A DNA stretch of 64,000 nucleotides from Laburnicola sp. R22_1 (lineage: Eukaryota > Ascomycota > Dothideomycetes > Pleosporales > Didymosphaeriaceae): positions 1,736,001 to 1,800,000 of the forward strand of contig JACONQ010000001.1 in the NCBI GenBank assembly GCA_014281115.1, in the 5' to 3' direction. The translations under genes and the position numbers were made by a program. Below the pieces are notes generated by a model that did not search any database, had not been told where the DNA came from, and saw nothing but the letters and a program-made list of their open reading frames with translations. Shown piece by piece: positions 1 to 11,899 of this stretch; position 1 is the first letter of the stretch; each line of letters begins with the position of its first letter.

Positions 1-823
1 ACAAAACGATCTTCTCCGTCCACGCCCTCGAAGAAGTCCTTTTCGTACGATGCCAGAGATTCAATCGCCCATTTGTAGCCTATCTCTTCCAAGGGAGTCG
101 TAGGGGCCTCAGCCTGGTCATCATCGCCTGCCGTGTGTCGAACCTTCTTCGCAAGGAAGAAGCCCCGCTGGCGCGCATCGGAGCGATATTTCCACGTCTG
201 CACGGCGTCCACCAAATGCACGGTCTCGCGTGAGCTCAGATGGCCTGCCTCCCCTACTTGTTTCCACTGCGGGTCTGATTGTATGGCTGGGAAGCCGAAG
301 TGGTACGTGAACTTGTATTTCTTGAGGTTCGCGAAAGTGATGAGCGTGAAGGCGGCGAGGAGCGAGGGGCATTCGTAGATGGAGCCGTCGTGTATTGCTT
401 CCCAGATCTTTCACACGTCAGTGAAAGCCTAGTCTCTGCTCCCGCTCTGTGGGGCTCACCGTCTGCGCGCAACGCTCCAAGACAGCTGTGCGGTCGAGGT
501 TTTTGTAGTGCTCAACAGTGTTGCAGTTCTTGATGATGCCCTCGGCGCGGCAGTGGTTAGGCGGCGTGCTGTAGAGACGTCTGTCAACAGGCTTCCGCAA
601 ACAGGCAGGGTAGTAACACGCACTCATCCGAGGTCAACGCATTCGGGTGCACCTGGATGCGACTCGAGCGCGCGGGCGCATCCCCGGCGCGCACCTCGTA
701 CAGGCCGAGCACCTTGCGCGCCGAGTCGTCGAGCTTGTCATGGTTGATCTTGATGTGCGCCAGGGCGGCATAGAACTGCACGTCGACATCGCTCTGCCAG
801 GGTGCAAACTTGAGCGTGGCCAT
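1..823 (-). CDS. ATG7: Autophagy E1-like enzyme Atg7, N-terminal part (cut by window edge)
   Basis: Atg7 activates the ubiquitin-like proteins Atg8 and Atg12 and passes them to Atg3 and Atg10 during autophagosome formation. Only the N-terminal domain is here; the catalytic E1 domain lies beyond base 1. Exons read 823-624, 580-460 and 407-1, joined by GTGCGT...CAG and GTGAGC...AAG introns, and they stay in frame (200+121+407 nt). The start is [10 protein letters not shown] at 823. Family hallmarks seen are [15 protein letters not shown] near the start, [16 protein letters not shown] after intron 1, and the block [17 protein letters not shown] in exon 3, all typical of the fungal Atg7 N-terminal domain. 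No stop codons interrupt the spliced frame. Confidence is high for the family; the 3' end cannot be judged. Confidence 0.9.
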
Positions 824-1347
824 GGTGTCGTCTCCTCGGGCAGCGAAAGGGCGGCGGGTTCGCGTCTGCGTGCTGGCAGAGGGACTGGTGGTTGAGTCGA
901 CGGCGAGGGTAGGTTGGAAGGCGTCTACAAAGCCGGGCTGAGGGTCATAAGAGCGTGCGCATGGCAGACATCAGCTCGAGTGCACGTGAGACAGTCAGGC
1001 AGGCATGGTGGTGAATGTCTCGGAGCTCCAGTCAGCAGCCTTCACAAGTGTTGTTTGCGCCCGTTGCCGCCGTGAAAGCCCCGCGCTATCCGCATTGGGC
1101 CGCGGGGCTGCCAAGGCCGACCGGGATTGAACCTTGGAACGCTCTGAGTCACACTTCCAAGGTTGTTCCTGGCTAACGACACCAACAGCACATTCACCAT
1201 TGCACCACGTTATATATATACAGAATTCGGATCTTATATGTAGAGGAGATAGATACGAGCGGGTTGCTATGCACAAGTGCTTCAGAGACGACCCAATACT
1301 GCATCGCGAATAGCCATCGGGGCGAAGAGGGCACGTTTATCAGCACC
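824..1347. other. Intergenic region between ATG7 and laccase
   Basis: This stretch holds the presumed ATG7 5' leader and the 3' end of the laccase gene. It contains no convincing ORF. On the minus strand it carries a TATATATATA run and tRNA-type A and B boxes (see 1085-1220). A GC-rich hairpin, GCCCCGC/GCGGGGC on the minus strand, lies at about 1079-1109. Confidence 0.5.
1085..1220 (-). ncRNA. Possible Pol III-type transcript or tRNA-like relic
   Basis: On the minus strand a perfect A-box match (TGGTGCAATGG, 1207-1197) is followed by a perfect B-box match (GGTTCAATCCC, 1133-1123). A TATA run (1220-1211) sits just upstream, as in many fungal Pol III genes. A D-arm (GTGC/GTGC) can be drawn. 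However, I could not pair the acceptor, anticodon or T stems, and the A-to-B spacing is about 30 nt longer than in a tRNA without an intron. A 7 bp GC-rich hairpin followed by TTT lies downstream. This could be a tRNA pseudogene, another small RNA, or chance. Confidence 0.22.
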
Positions 1348-3604
1348 CTACAGCATGGCGCTGTAATCGTACCCATCGAGAGCCCGAGGCCACCTCTTCT
1401 TCAAACCCGAGTCATCCTGCGGATAGACCGGGCGATTACGAACATAGTTCTCATAGTTATTGCACGTGTTAAACCACCTATTTCCCCAAGTGTTAGCCAT
1501 GCATGTACTACAACCCTACGAGGGAAAAAAGAAACGAGAGACGTACTCGCTGTTCTGCGCCGGGAGATTGATCTCGTCCTCTCGTTCAAGGAACTGCACG
1601 CTCAGCCCCATGGAGACGTGGAATGCAATGTGGCAGTGCATGAGCCATGCCCCTGGATTGTCGGTGGGATACGCCATGACGAGCCAGCCTTGAGAAGGTA
1701 GGTGATGGACGTCACGACGCGGGGGATTGGTGAACTGTAGACTGTCGAGGTGCATGCCGACGTCGAATTGGCCAGGGCCCGTGCCTAGGACGTACATGTC
1801 GTGGCCGTGCAGGTGGATGGGGTGCGGGAGTCCGGGAGCGCCGACGGCTTGCTGGATTACCCAGTAGGTCCACTGCGCGTGCTTAGTCTCATAGATTTGG
1901 AAGAGCGGAAGGCTTCGTGCAACGTACGCTTGCGGTAGGCGAGATGTGGATGAGGTTGTAGTTCTGGGGGAAGTCTTCCTCGTCTTTGGCGAGGTACTCG
2001 AGCGTTGGCTCAGCGGGATCGATGATCATGCTAGTTCCGTTGATGGTCCAGAGCACAATGGACTCGTTGTTCGTCGCGACCGTGTTGTTATCGAAAGCAA
2101 CTGGCAGATGTTGCGCTTGGGTACGGAAGGTATCCTTGGGGACATTCTTTGCAATTTTAGGCACCGATTTGGGGTCTTCGCAGGTGGTAGGAGGATTAGC
2201 ATTAGCATTGCTGTTGCTGCCAGGGGTTGCCAGAGTCACGTTGTCGTATCTGAAGATGGCTCGGCCAGCGCCGAGATTGAAGCTGATACACGGGTTGTGC
2301 GCATCAGCGCGGAACCAGTAGTTGCCAGCCGTCTGATTGGCGGTGAAGATAACATCGTAGCGTTGTCCTATTGAGTATTGGTCGTGCTCGCCTTCGGGGA
2401 GTCATCAACATACCTATCCCGATCATAACATAGTTGGTGGTGTACGGTACCACTGCTGACGTCAGTCTATATTGTTGATGCCAGTTCGATTAAACATACC
2501 AGGTACAAAATCGTTGGCGATAACAGTGAAGGGGTGACCGTCAAGCGAGACCCGGATAGCAATGTCGATAGAAGGATTTACGAGGCGAAGACGGTAACTC
2601 TTCCCAGATTCGATCGTGACATTGCTGTAAAATCCAGTGGAGCCCTTTCTGTTAGTACCGTTGACCAAGATGTTGTCTCCAGTCGGTGGCGGCGCGGAGA
2701 TACTGAAGGCGAGAGCCCTGACAATGATTAGATCACAAGGCTGAAGAGGAACACAGAGCTCCTAAGGTACCTACCGTGCTGATGCTTGGTAGGCCGTAAG
2801 ATAGTACCAATCCTGAACGGTATAAGTGCCGAGATCGACATCGTAGTTGGCTGTCGCTGGGCCGTTGATACTATTGGATCGTCAGCAAAGCAGTTGGTGA
2901 AAATATGATGATACTCACATGATCGTGCCCACGGTCCCATCGCCGTACTGTGCGCTGAAATGAGAGTGGTACCAAGACGTCCCGTATTCAGTCGCCTGGA
3001 ATCGATAGGTTTTCGCATCACCTGGGGCAAGTGCGCATTCGGTGATGCCGTTGACCTGGGAAGTATTGTCAGATTTTATGAATACAACACAAAGCGCGGG
3101 CCCTAACGGAAGGATATACTCACACCATCTTCAGTGTTGGAGTTGAGCTGTCTAATACCATGCCAGTGAAACGATGTGCCGTTGTGCTGCATCTTGTTGC
3201 GAATAGTAATCTCAAAAATGTCACCTTCCACCAAGTCAGCTTCGGAACAGTAAATCCTGGTTGTCTGTGTGCTTACCCCAGTTGCCGATGATTGTGGGCC
3301 CCGGCATTGTGCCATCAACAAGCAGGCAGGTCCTCTCGAAAGATCCGTCCGGATTGCAGGTGGTGTTGGTGACGCTCAGGTCGTACCTGACAATACGTCC
3401 GGTGTTGGGCCACGAGTTGTACTGGTCAGTGGTTGCATCGAACCCAGGAAGCCAGCAGTCCCGGCTATTTGATGAGTGGGTGCAGCTCTGTTTCTTGACG
3501 AGAGCAGGGGCAGGAGTGATATCCATACGTTCAGCTCGAAGTGGTGAGCCACTGGTGAGGGGTAGAAGCCCCAAGAGGGCGGCACCAAAGGTGAGGAAGT
3601 TCAT
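1348..3604 (-). CDS. Secreted ascomycete laccase (multicopper oxidase)
   Basis: Laccase couples one-electron oxidation of phenols to reduction of O2 to water outside the cell (pigment, lignin or detoxification roles). Nine exons: 3604-3277, 3239-3124, 3055-2919, 2870-2775, 2717-2500, 2452-2414, 2367-1928, 1881-1547, 1507-1348; they join in frame to 622 codons plus a stop. A signal peptide ([20 protein letters not shown]) is followed by a dibasic KKQ site. All four copper motifs are present: HWHG (~residue 131), WYHSH (176-180), HPIHLHGHD (478-486) and [12 protein letters not shown] (540-551), with Leu at the axial type-1 position. The last exon gives NTWGNRWFN and YPQDDSGL followed by [17 protein letters not shown], the DSGL plug and basic tail cleaved off in many ascomycete laccases. 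Intron 1 is only 37 nt. No breaks are seen, so the gene looks functional. The substrate cannot be told from sequence. Confidence 0.93.
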
Positions 3605-3727
3605 GATGCAGTAGAAAGTAAAACGATATTGAAGATAAAGATAGTTGGAAGTAATTATGGAAAGAAAGGTCGATCTCAGTTGAGACTGGAAAGGCTGGTC
3701 TGAAGATTCTGACGATAAGCACGACCC

Positions 3728-3735
3728 TTTATATA
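3728..3735 (-). promoter_or_regulatory. TATA box of the laccase gene
   Basis: TATATAAA on the minus strand, about 125 bp upstream of the laccase ATG, is a strong TATA element at a plausible distance. TATA boxes are common on inducible fungal genes, which would fit a regulated secreted oxidase; the regulation itself is inferred. Confidence 0.5.
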
Positions 3736-4860
3736 TTCACCTCGACTGACCTGAACTGACCCCCCACCGTCGCTTAAGGCGGATTCGAGATGGTGGTTAC
3801 GCCCTCGGGATGGAAGGCACGCTCGCTAAACATCTTGACGTTGTGCACTGGTCGGTGAACGCCCCTGGCTAGTGATGCCCCTACGTACACGAGGTGTGGA
3901 GCTCCAGGAAGGGCTGCCTCCGAAGGCTGTGGGGGGTCAGGAGAGGACTGTAAGTGCCGCTACGTAGCATCAAGGTGGTAGGGCTTGCAGTAGACCTTCA
4001 TGTTCACGCTATTGAATGTGGACTCTCATGCAGTGAGCAGTGTCGAAAGAGTCACCAACAGCGGGGGGAAGGGCGGTGTACTGTTCTCACTGGTGGACGA
4101 GTTCCGTTGGCGCCGCTATGTGGCAAAGAGTCCTGGTTCAGGTCTCTCATGATTCCGTGATATTCGAGTAGTCTGCTTGGGAAGCAAGTTGGCAGATGTC
4201 CATGTGATGCCAAGTCCGTGGTCTCCTAAAATAAGACTATATGAGATAGAAGAGTTGATAAGATGACAAAGAATGTACCTTGCAGCATTGAGGCTTTCCC
4301 ATTCTCATGGAGAGAGCGTAGCCTAAACGATTACGAGAATTCCAGGCAGCCGAGCCGCAGGAGGCATAGTAACGTCAATGCATCTGCCAACCGCAGACCG
4401 CAGGCCACACAGCGTAAGGCGTAGGGCGGAGCACTTTAGGGCACAATACGCTCCAAACTCTGGTCCGTGGATGTATGGTGGCTATGGTTGAGTGCTGTTC
4501 TCCGCTATACAATAGTAAACCATCATTTCCTGCACAGTCTGACCTAGCAATGCACTTTCTAGGCAGCACGCTGTACAGGAACTTTGACCTTGCACTTACT
4601 ACATCAGGTCACATATAGCCGTGTTAAGCCTGTGTAGTATCCAAGGCGCTGTTGGTGGTCATTATGGCGTGCATAAGCATCCCGTCTCATCAGCATGCCT
4701 AGCCAACATATCGGAAATATTAGTAGAGAGTTTAAGTCGATGTTGCATTCAACAACCATGCGTCTGAAGCACAACAGTAGGTGCACTAATAACCCCACGA
4801 CCCACCATATGTTGTCGCTAAGAGCCAATAAAGGTGGAAAGCAGGAGGGTAGATGTATGC

Positions 4861-4941
4861 AGTCAGCCGCTGTGCCCCCGCCCGGACCCTGGTGATCATG
4901 GAGTCAGCCGCTGTGCCGCCGCCCGGACCCTGGTGATCATG
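4861..4941. repeat. 41 bp tandem duplication (two copies)
   Basis: Two adjacent 41/40 bp units, each starting AGTCAGCCGCTGTG and ending GGTGATCATG, differ at a single internal base (CCC versus GCC). The pair is bracketed by GTATGC on the left and GCATAC on the right. No gene overlaps it. Confidence 0.85.
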
Positions 4942-7900
4942 CATACGTCCTCTGGAACCGACGTGGGATGATCTTTTGGAGGGCGCACCTTCCCTGCTTC
5001 AGTATATGCTGCTGAGTGGGGTTGCAACATTCGTGATGTTATGAATTCTGTTTGACGGAATTGTGTGGCTCACTCTCTACAATAGAGGGACAAAAAATAT
5101 CTTTGCGCCCCTTTAGCTCGCCGAAGAGAGGTTCAAAAAAAAGATCTAGGCCGTACTCACAGTCGAAGCTTTCTATTGCAGTGTTTGTGCCATCCTTAGG
5201 TGGGGCCACCACCATCAGCCCAAGTGATCACGAAGGAGGGCTGCCACGTGCATCTTACTTCCTCGGTACCCGGCCTGGTTCGAGCTTTCAAATCCCAGCT
5301 CGCAAATCGGAGTTCAGCTATAGCAAGCGCTCGATATGCAAACGCTCATTTCGTACAACGCAAACTGACGAGGCAAACCGGGATGGCGGTGAATACGATC
5401 CAGGCTACATCATCGTCATGGATCGTCTGTCTGTGCGTATACGAAAATACGCGTACCGAACCCAGGTTTCAGCTGGAGGCGAAGACGATCGTCCCTACAG
5501 AGAATCAGACTCTGTCATTATACAAGCAAATAGCATGGCAATAGCTTCGTCGTTGATCAGTGACATCAAGTTAAGTGCGGATGCACTAGATGAGCACTTC
5601 CGCACCAAGCGCTAATTTGAAACATATGTAGTATTATGTACTGCGACTGCGGTTACTGTATAAACCGAGGATTGGCCGAGTCATAACCTTGCGGCCCGCG
5701 ATCCAGCATTGCTTTTCTCACGCATTGCCTGCATACCGCATTTCTGACCACGAGGATCAGAACCCTGCTCCAGTCCACGAGGTCTTTGGTCGGGGAAAGG
5801 TAGGCCCGGCCCTGACGCGCGGCGACTCGCTACCAGCCACAAAGCTGACGGACCTACGACTGAGAGTTTATCTCGCTGAGCAACGTTGATGGTGGAGGCC
5901 TAAATATGCCTCCTTAGTGTTCTCATCTTGACAGCGTAGGTGTCAACATGAGTCCACACAGTTGTGAGTCTTATAATTAGCCAGCGGAATGGAACGGACC
6001 CCACCGAGCGAGGACGCCATTCTCGTAATGCTCCGTGTGGCGTTCACGCAGCATGGGCAAGTGCCTTGTCGCCCGACACACTGCGAACCCTTACAGCGGG
6101 AAGGGACGAGGTTTTTGTTTCCAAAGCTGCGGTTATGCGACGAACCGACTTCAAGCCACATGACCAAACCTAACGTAATATTCTTGTAGCGATATCGTCT
6201 CAGCTGATACTTGCCGGCCTTGACCAAGGAGTTGGTCCTAATCGAGGATGAGCTTTCCCCTCAGAGTTATCGCTTCTCATTTTTAAATAGTTCGAAGCGG
6301 GTACCACGGGGCGGTATCGGGACGAGCCTGATGAGACTTGACTCAACTAGATCTCGCTAAGACAGCCAGAGGATCGAATTACGAGTATGTATGGATGCGG
6401 AATCCAGGTGATGTGGGTAGGTTGCCACCACGGCCGCGGCACGGGGGCTAATCTCCGTTTTCTTACCGCTTATGCGGAACTCTGCGGCGAAGTAGACTCC
6501 GGGTCGGCGGACTCGGTACTGCAGGCTTATCATATGGTCGGCAACTATTGAATCAATCAGGTCGTCTGCTTACACGAAAAAAAAGATTACTATCCTTGAC
6601 TCAGCACGTGCGTTCTTCGAAGCACCCGCTCACATGCAGGGATTTTATCGAAGTTCCAGAAGGATTTCGAGGTGGCCCGGCCCCGGGCCGTATGCGATCC
6701 GATGTTCTGTCAGACATGGGCAGGATCCTAGGCAACAACCGGGAAGCCGGTGCGTTGCAACGAGCGGGGTATCACCATATCGATCGAGTGCTACGGCCGA
6801 AAGCATTTGAACAGTGCTCGGGGTTTCCAGAGCCCAAGGAAGCAACATTCGATGATAATTGGCGTGTATGTTCGCTATGCCCGGGTTGTCCAAACCGAGG
6901 AGCAATTCAAGCAACGTGGCTTGTGTTGACATTCGATTGTCTGTCTGATCGCGGCGGTGGAACACGCCACCAAGCCTCGTTGTCCACGCGTTCAGTTGAC
7001 CGGTCCTCCAGCTCCTCAGAGTTGAACTGCCGAAAGATTCCTAAGAGACGCTCTTCAGCACAGCGAGTCAGGGCCCAGGTTTAGCGCTGGATGTGTAAAC
7101 GAACTTTAACGAAGTGTGTGCCACCTTCCACTTGTATTTCAACCACATATGCAGGGGCTGTACAGTCGTTGCTTGATGGATCAAGATGGTGGTGTTGTCT
7201 GCGCTATGTTCCCGTGTCCTCACAGGCCAAGAGGCGTCGCAGCTACCGAGGAGACGGTGTTACCTATAAAGAATCGGTTAGATACATGATCTTGAAGATT
7301 CGCAAGAAAATGGACTTCTTGATTGGCTGCAGAGTATGTGGCATCGGTCAGCAGAGGTGTGGTACCCTACAGTTTGCGTCTATCATGGATCTGGCCGGGT
7401 GTAATGAGACCGAGGTGTGTGAGGTCTGCTCCGATGTCCGTCTGTAGAAAGACCATTCGAGCAATGCGACAAGGAAGGACGGAGGAATATGCGTAGTAAC
7501 CATGTCAATAGTGCGGCGGAAGACCCCGAGTGAGCATCATGCATATAGTGCCAGGAGCACACACGCGCTCCGAAACATGTAGTAGGATTGCTAGAATATG
7601 CATGGTACGTTTGCAATGGGATCCAGCCATAATACGCCGGCGCGACCAGACGTTGGAAGTGCATTGGACCCTGATTGTGCCCCGTTCTGTGGCTTGTGAA
7701 GGACGCCATAGCCCTACGTACCGGAAGACAGGTCATATCATCGGAGCGCCAGCGATGCGAACGTACGATACGATACCCCAGGCGATTCGGAGAGGTGTGC
7801 AGATAGGAAACTGATGAAGAGATGCGGTCATGGTTTAAACTGCAGACCAGACGAAAGCCTGGGAAAGTGTCAAGCGTACATCCAAAAACGGGATAGCGTG

Positions 7901-8179
7901 TATCCAGTAACATAAAACCACGCGCCGTCACGCCCAATACTTGTGCTATGAACCACAACAGTAGCAGCATGTCGGCGCATGCTTGAATTGATCCCCTGAC
8001 ACAGCAGAAATGTCATTCCCATCAACATCTAACTAGCGCATCCGGCCTCGTCGTAAGCCTCACCCATATGATCTTAGGAGCTCAATACATTTTCTGGCGC
8101 TTACTGAAGACATGGTCTACTTTCTTACCATGCATTGAGCGGCCATGGGCAAGCGGGTGCTTCTCAAGGGTATTCGTCA

Positions 8180-8213
8180 CCCGACGACGACGACGACGAC
8201 AACGACAACGACA
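8180..8213. repeat. GAC / AAC trinucleotide microsatellite
   Basis: A run of GAC units merges into CGACAA hexamers. It is a short simple repeat, about 280 bp downstream of the INP1 stop codon. Confidence 0.8.
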
Positions 8214-8491
8214 ACATCATTCGAAGCCTGGTGGTTCGACCGCGAGGAGAGCAATCTTGAAAGCTGATAAGATATGTAATTGAATTCATTGCTCCACGAC
8301 GATGCTAAACCCCCCATCGTGCTGTGATATTACAAACAAGTACCGTTCCAAGAAGACAGTGATATCGTACAATAAAACCCAACCACAAGGAGAAGATATC
8401 CAGTGATATCCATCCTGGTAAATGCAATCATCGTAAAGCCCTGGTATCATAAAGCACGAATATGCAAAACAGCGCCACCCACCCTGGCTTC

Positions 8492-10358
8492 TTAATCCAC
8501 GTCTCTATTGTAGCCTCTCCGCCTAGAAGCAGCATCGTCAAGAGTCCGCAAAGGGATGCCAAAATCATCTTCGGCCCAATCTTCCTCGTCGCTAGACTCC
8601 CAGGAGCCAGGAATATTCTCGGCGGTGGGACGGACGCGGTAGGTGTTGAAGCCAAACATGCCATCGGAGATCTTAGCTGCGATGCGTAACATGAGTTGGA
8701 CGAGATGGGAAGGGGGACCTAGGACTATCTCGGCCGTCTTTCGAAGGAGAGCGCTTGTGAACTGCTGTGTTCGACGGCGGGCGGGAGGGCAGAACAAGTT
8801 TTGTGGGTGAGGCATTGGGGAGAATGCGCGTTTCTGCGAAGCGCCCGTAAGCCGCCTCATGCGAATTGCATCGGGTGGCGTGAGCACGTCCAGCGATGGG
8901 GGGCTGGGGCTGTCATCTTCTGTATCGCTCACAAGCGGAGGTGTAGAGGGCGCCGATGACAGATGCACCTCGACCGTGGGTGTAGACAGGGGGCGGTTGT
9001 CGGTCGGTGTCACTGGCGCCTCTTCTTCCACGTGCTCGGAGATTGGTCGCACTGTCAACTCCGATGTTTGTCGTTGATGCTTGCTGCGTCCCCTTACATG
9101 CTCTTCTGTGAAGTTGTATTCTCCAGCCCACGGCTCTGGAAGCTCGCCTTCGGCGTCTAGGAAGGGTGGTGAGGAGCTACCCTGGGTGGACGTCTCGAAT
9201 GAGTAGAAAGAGTCGACAGTGGACACGAAACTTTGCGCGTCAGCCGATTCCTTCCTCTCCATGCTTGGTTTTGTGGCCGGTGCCTCTTCTTTGGCGGCTT
9301 CCTCTACTTTGGGTTCTTCTGCCACTTCCTCGGGTGTTGCTTCGTTCGAGATGGATAGTCGGCGGTTGTGTAGCGCTGTTGGCACTGTGACGGACCGCGT
9401 GCCTTGAAACATCTTTGCACGTTCTGAGACTGATGGCCGCCGTATGGGTGCGGGTGCGACTACGGGATGGGGCGGGGTAACTTCCAAAAGCGTGGCAGGA
9501 GACTCGGACGCTGCTTCGCTCCTGTCAGTACTGACACTTGAGGCGTCGTCTTCCTCATAAGAAGAAACGGTGCCAGCGTCTGAACCTTCCAAGACAGGCG
9601 TGGAAGGCCGCGAGCCAGTCTCTGGCATCCACGTCTTGTCGAACAGCCACTTCTTTGCCTTCTCTGGCGGTTTCTTCGGCTGCTTGCGTGGCGGCGTCTT
9701 TGGGCGCTCCGGCAGCTGCACTTCGAAGCCGCGTGTAAATGGACACGGCGTCCTCTCGTACTGCAGCACTTGGCCTAGAACCGTTTCAAAGTGCTCCACC
9801 TTTTCTTTATCCTCTGCAGACTCGTGCGGTAATTCTATGCGATAGTATGCATCTTGTCGGATGCGCAGCACGAAAATCGACTCGCCGTCGACGCACCAGC
9901 ACTGTGACCTGGGAAATATGGTGTGTAGCAGGTTGCCGGAGTTGAGGAATGAGACATTGGACGAGGTCACGCGATAGATACGCAACGGACCTGCAACTTC
10001 GATTAGCACCTGGGCAATGCCAACAGCACGTGTGCCTGTCTCACTGACCGAATGCCAAGGTGCGCTCCGTGGCTGACCTCCAGGGTATAGCAGGGGATGC
10101 ATCGTCGCTGTTCGCACTGTGGCGGCGTGATGGTGAGTGCCGTCTGGTCGAAGGCGAGGCGGTAAACGAGACGATTTTGGTGCAGGCACAGACAAAGAGA
10201 GTCTCTATGCCATCGACGCTGGATGCGGGCGCGGGCGCAGGTGACGGCGACGTGGTCGCCATGCGTGCGGGGAGCGTGAAGGAACGGCGGACGGCGGCAT
10301 TGGAGGCGGCGGCGGGCGGCGCAAGCGCTGAGCGCGTTGGGGGGTTGTGGGAAGCCAT
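8492..10358 (-). CDS. INP1: Peroxisome inheritance protein Inp1
   Basis: Inp1 tethers peroxisomes at the mother cell cortex so that they are shared out at division. Two exons (10358-10049 and 9990-8492) are joined by a 58 nt GTCAGT...GCAG intron and give 602 residues. The splice joins ERTLAF to GPLRIYR, restoring the family signature; it is followed by SNVSFLNSGNLL and FPRSQCWCVD, then FVLRIRQDAYYRIELP. The N terminus carries RRSFTLPAR and DGIETLFVCACTKIVSFTA, also family-like, which is why I prefer the ATG at 10358 over the in-frame ATG at 10195 inside the first exon region. The C-terminal two thirds is low-complexity, Pro/Ser/Glu-rich, and ends in an acidic segment (SSDEEDWAEDD). It lies divergent to the UsgS-like gene with a 250 bp shared promoter. 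Confidence 0.8.
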
Positions 10359-10608
10359 GGCCGCGGGCTCAGGGCGGCATTTCTGGCCGTCGTCGCCCAG
10401 ATGGATGTCGAGAGGCTTTCTGATTCCAGGAACTGGAGCTCGCGGCTTGGACGGTCGCGCTAAGTGTGGAAGGTTTCACGCTGATCGGCCATCCACTAGG
10501 CTCGGGTACCCGGCTGCCTGCTATATCGCCTTGTTTGCGCGTGTACGTCATTAGTCGCGTCCCGCCATTCCTCCCTCCACTTTCACTTTGCAGTCGAAGC
10601 ACGCCACC
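10359..10608. promoter_or_regulatory. Bidirectional INP1 / UsgS-like promoter
   Basis: Only 250 bp separates the two divergent start codons. It contains TACGTCA (10,544-10,550), a CRE/ATF-type half site, and pyrimidine-rich stretches (10,566-10,590) typical of fungal transcription starts just before the plus-strand ATG. Co-regulation of the pair is possible but not shown. Confidence 0.45.
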
Positions 10609-11899
10609 ATGTCCAACTTCGACCCCAATGCCATATTGAGGGGTGCCCAGCTCACTCTCGTCGGGGGTCAGTACCCTTTGGCCCGCTCTTCTCGTGTTTT
10701 CTCTGCTGACAGGGTGCAGTGAACCGAGCCCTCCAAAACCCGGCCTTGTTCACCTCCAAGTACTACCGCCAGGCTGCTTTGGCCGTGGCTGCGGGCATTG
10801 CTATTCGTATCATCCTTGCTATACCCGTATGCGTCACTCAGGCCTTGTTTCTTGCCAACATCACGCAATATGCCACAACCACTATACATCAATGCAGCTA
10901 ACAGCACAACAGGTCGTTGGTATCAGATTCCTGTTATGGATCCTGGCTCTCGTCGTAGACATGGAACACGCCCAATGGGACGATGCCGTGGTGAACGGAC
11001 TGCACTACCTAGAGCACTCGGTCCTCCAGATACCCTTTTTCCTGATGACGCTTATGCGATACATTACGCCGACTCTTGACGACATGTTCATGGAGTCCCT
11101 GCACTGGGTCGACCAAACATACATACAGAAGCACAAGTCCGAGGATCCCCAGAACCTTCGCGCCATGTACTATCCCAACTTGCAAATGTACAAGACACAC
11201 GCCCCAAGAGATGAGACCAAGGCCAAGACACCCCTGGAGCAAGCCATAACCGCCTTTGTCATTAGATATGCACGCAAGGCTGGCATTTCGTTGGCCGTCT
11301 TGGCTCTATCATATGTCCCCTACGTTGGCCGCTTTGTCCTCCCTGCAGCCAGTTTCTACACGTTCCAAAAGTCTGTGGGTGCTCAGCCAGCCGTGGCAAT
11401 ATTTGCCGTCTCACTGTTGATGCCGCGACGACACTTGGTCACTTTCCTTCAGTCTTACTTCTCTTCGCGGACTCTAATGCGTGAGCTGGCAAGTACTCTC
11501 CGTCTAACCACAATTTTTTGGCTAACGATATCCCAGTTGGAACCCTACTTCTCCCGCGTGCGCTACTCCAAAGAGCAAAAGAAGCTGTGGTTCAAAGATC
11601 GAGCCGGTGTACTATTTGGTTTCGGTCTTGGGTTCTACGTTTTCGTCAAGATACCGCTAGTCGGCGTCCTCATCTACGGACTAGCGGAAGCTTCAACAGC
11701 CTACTTGATCACCAAGATCACTGACCCACCGCCATCTCCATCTGAAGCCGAGGAATTCAAACAGGAATCAGTCCGCTGGAAGAACAAACATGAGTTCCTC
11801 AACCTGCCGTGGCATGACATGGATGCTTACAACATATCCATGGCAAAAGACACCTTCCGCTCAGAAGTACGACAAACGCCGCGGAAGCAATTCAGTTAG
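10609..11899 (+). CDS. Multi-pass membrane protein, UsgS-like family
   Basis: A conserved fungal membrane protein of unknown biochemical role; the family is annotated 'transmembrane protein UsgS' in many ascomycetes (from memory). Exons 10609-10666, 10720-10826, 10913-11488 and 11537-11899 give 367 residues. The ATG sits in a good context (GCCACCATGT). The N terminus MSNFDPNAILRGAQLTLVGV leads into hydrophobic segments (ALAVAAGIAIRIILAIP; GIRFLLWILALVVD; ISLAVLALSYVPYVGRFVLP; GVLFGFGLGFYVFVKIPLVG). The last intron uses a GCAAGT donor, a CTAACG branch and CAG acceptor, and is 48 nt with no stop, so retention would add 16 residues instead of ending the frame. The C terminus is polar and basic. 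Family assignment is moderately sure; function is unknown. Confidence 0.8.

Larger units (their letters stand above)
3740..8491. other. 4.75 kb stretch without a convincing gene
   Basis: Between the laccase promoter and the INP1 stop codon I see no recognisable protein. The longest open frames (5052-5615 +, 6548-7084 +, 7383-7970 -) either begin at non-ATG codons or show random-looking composition and no domain. Base composition is moderate, unlike the RIP-degraded block after 31 kb. The stretch contains a 41 bp tandem duplication and a short GAC/AAC microsatellite. It may be an old, decayed insertion or a regulatory spacer. Confidence 0.45.

Noticed and set aside
5052..5615. 187-codon open frame on the plus strand
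   Set aside because: It begins at TTG, not ATG; the first in-frame ATG is far inside. No domain, and overlapping frames of similar length exist in the same region.
6548..7084. 178-codon open frame on the plus strand
   Set aside because: Starts at TTG, has random-looking composition and no recognisable motif.
7383..7970. 195-codon ATG frame on the minus strand with a hydrophobic start resembling a signal peptide
   Set aside because: Could be a small secreted protein, but the rest has no domain, no intron signals and chance-like composition; not enough to call a gene.
9991..10195. INP1 start at the ATG at 10,195
   Set aside because: That frame replaces the conserved N-terminal SFTLPAR/DGIETL region with unrelated sequence read through an intron; the spliced model from 10,358 fits the family.
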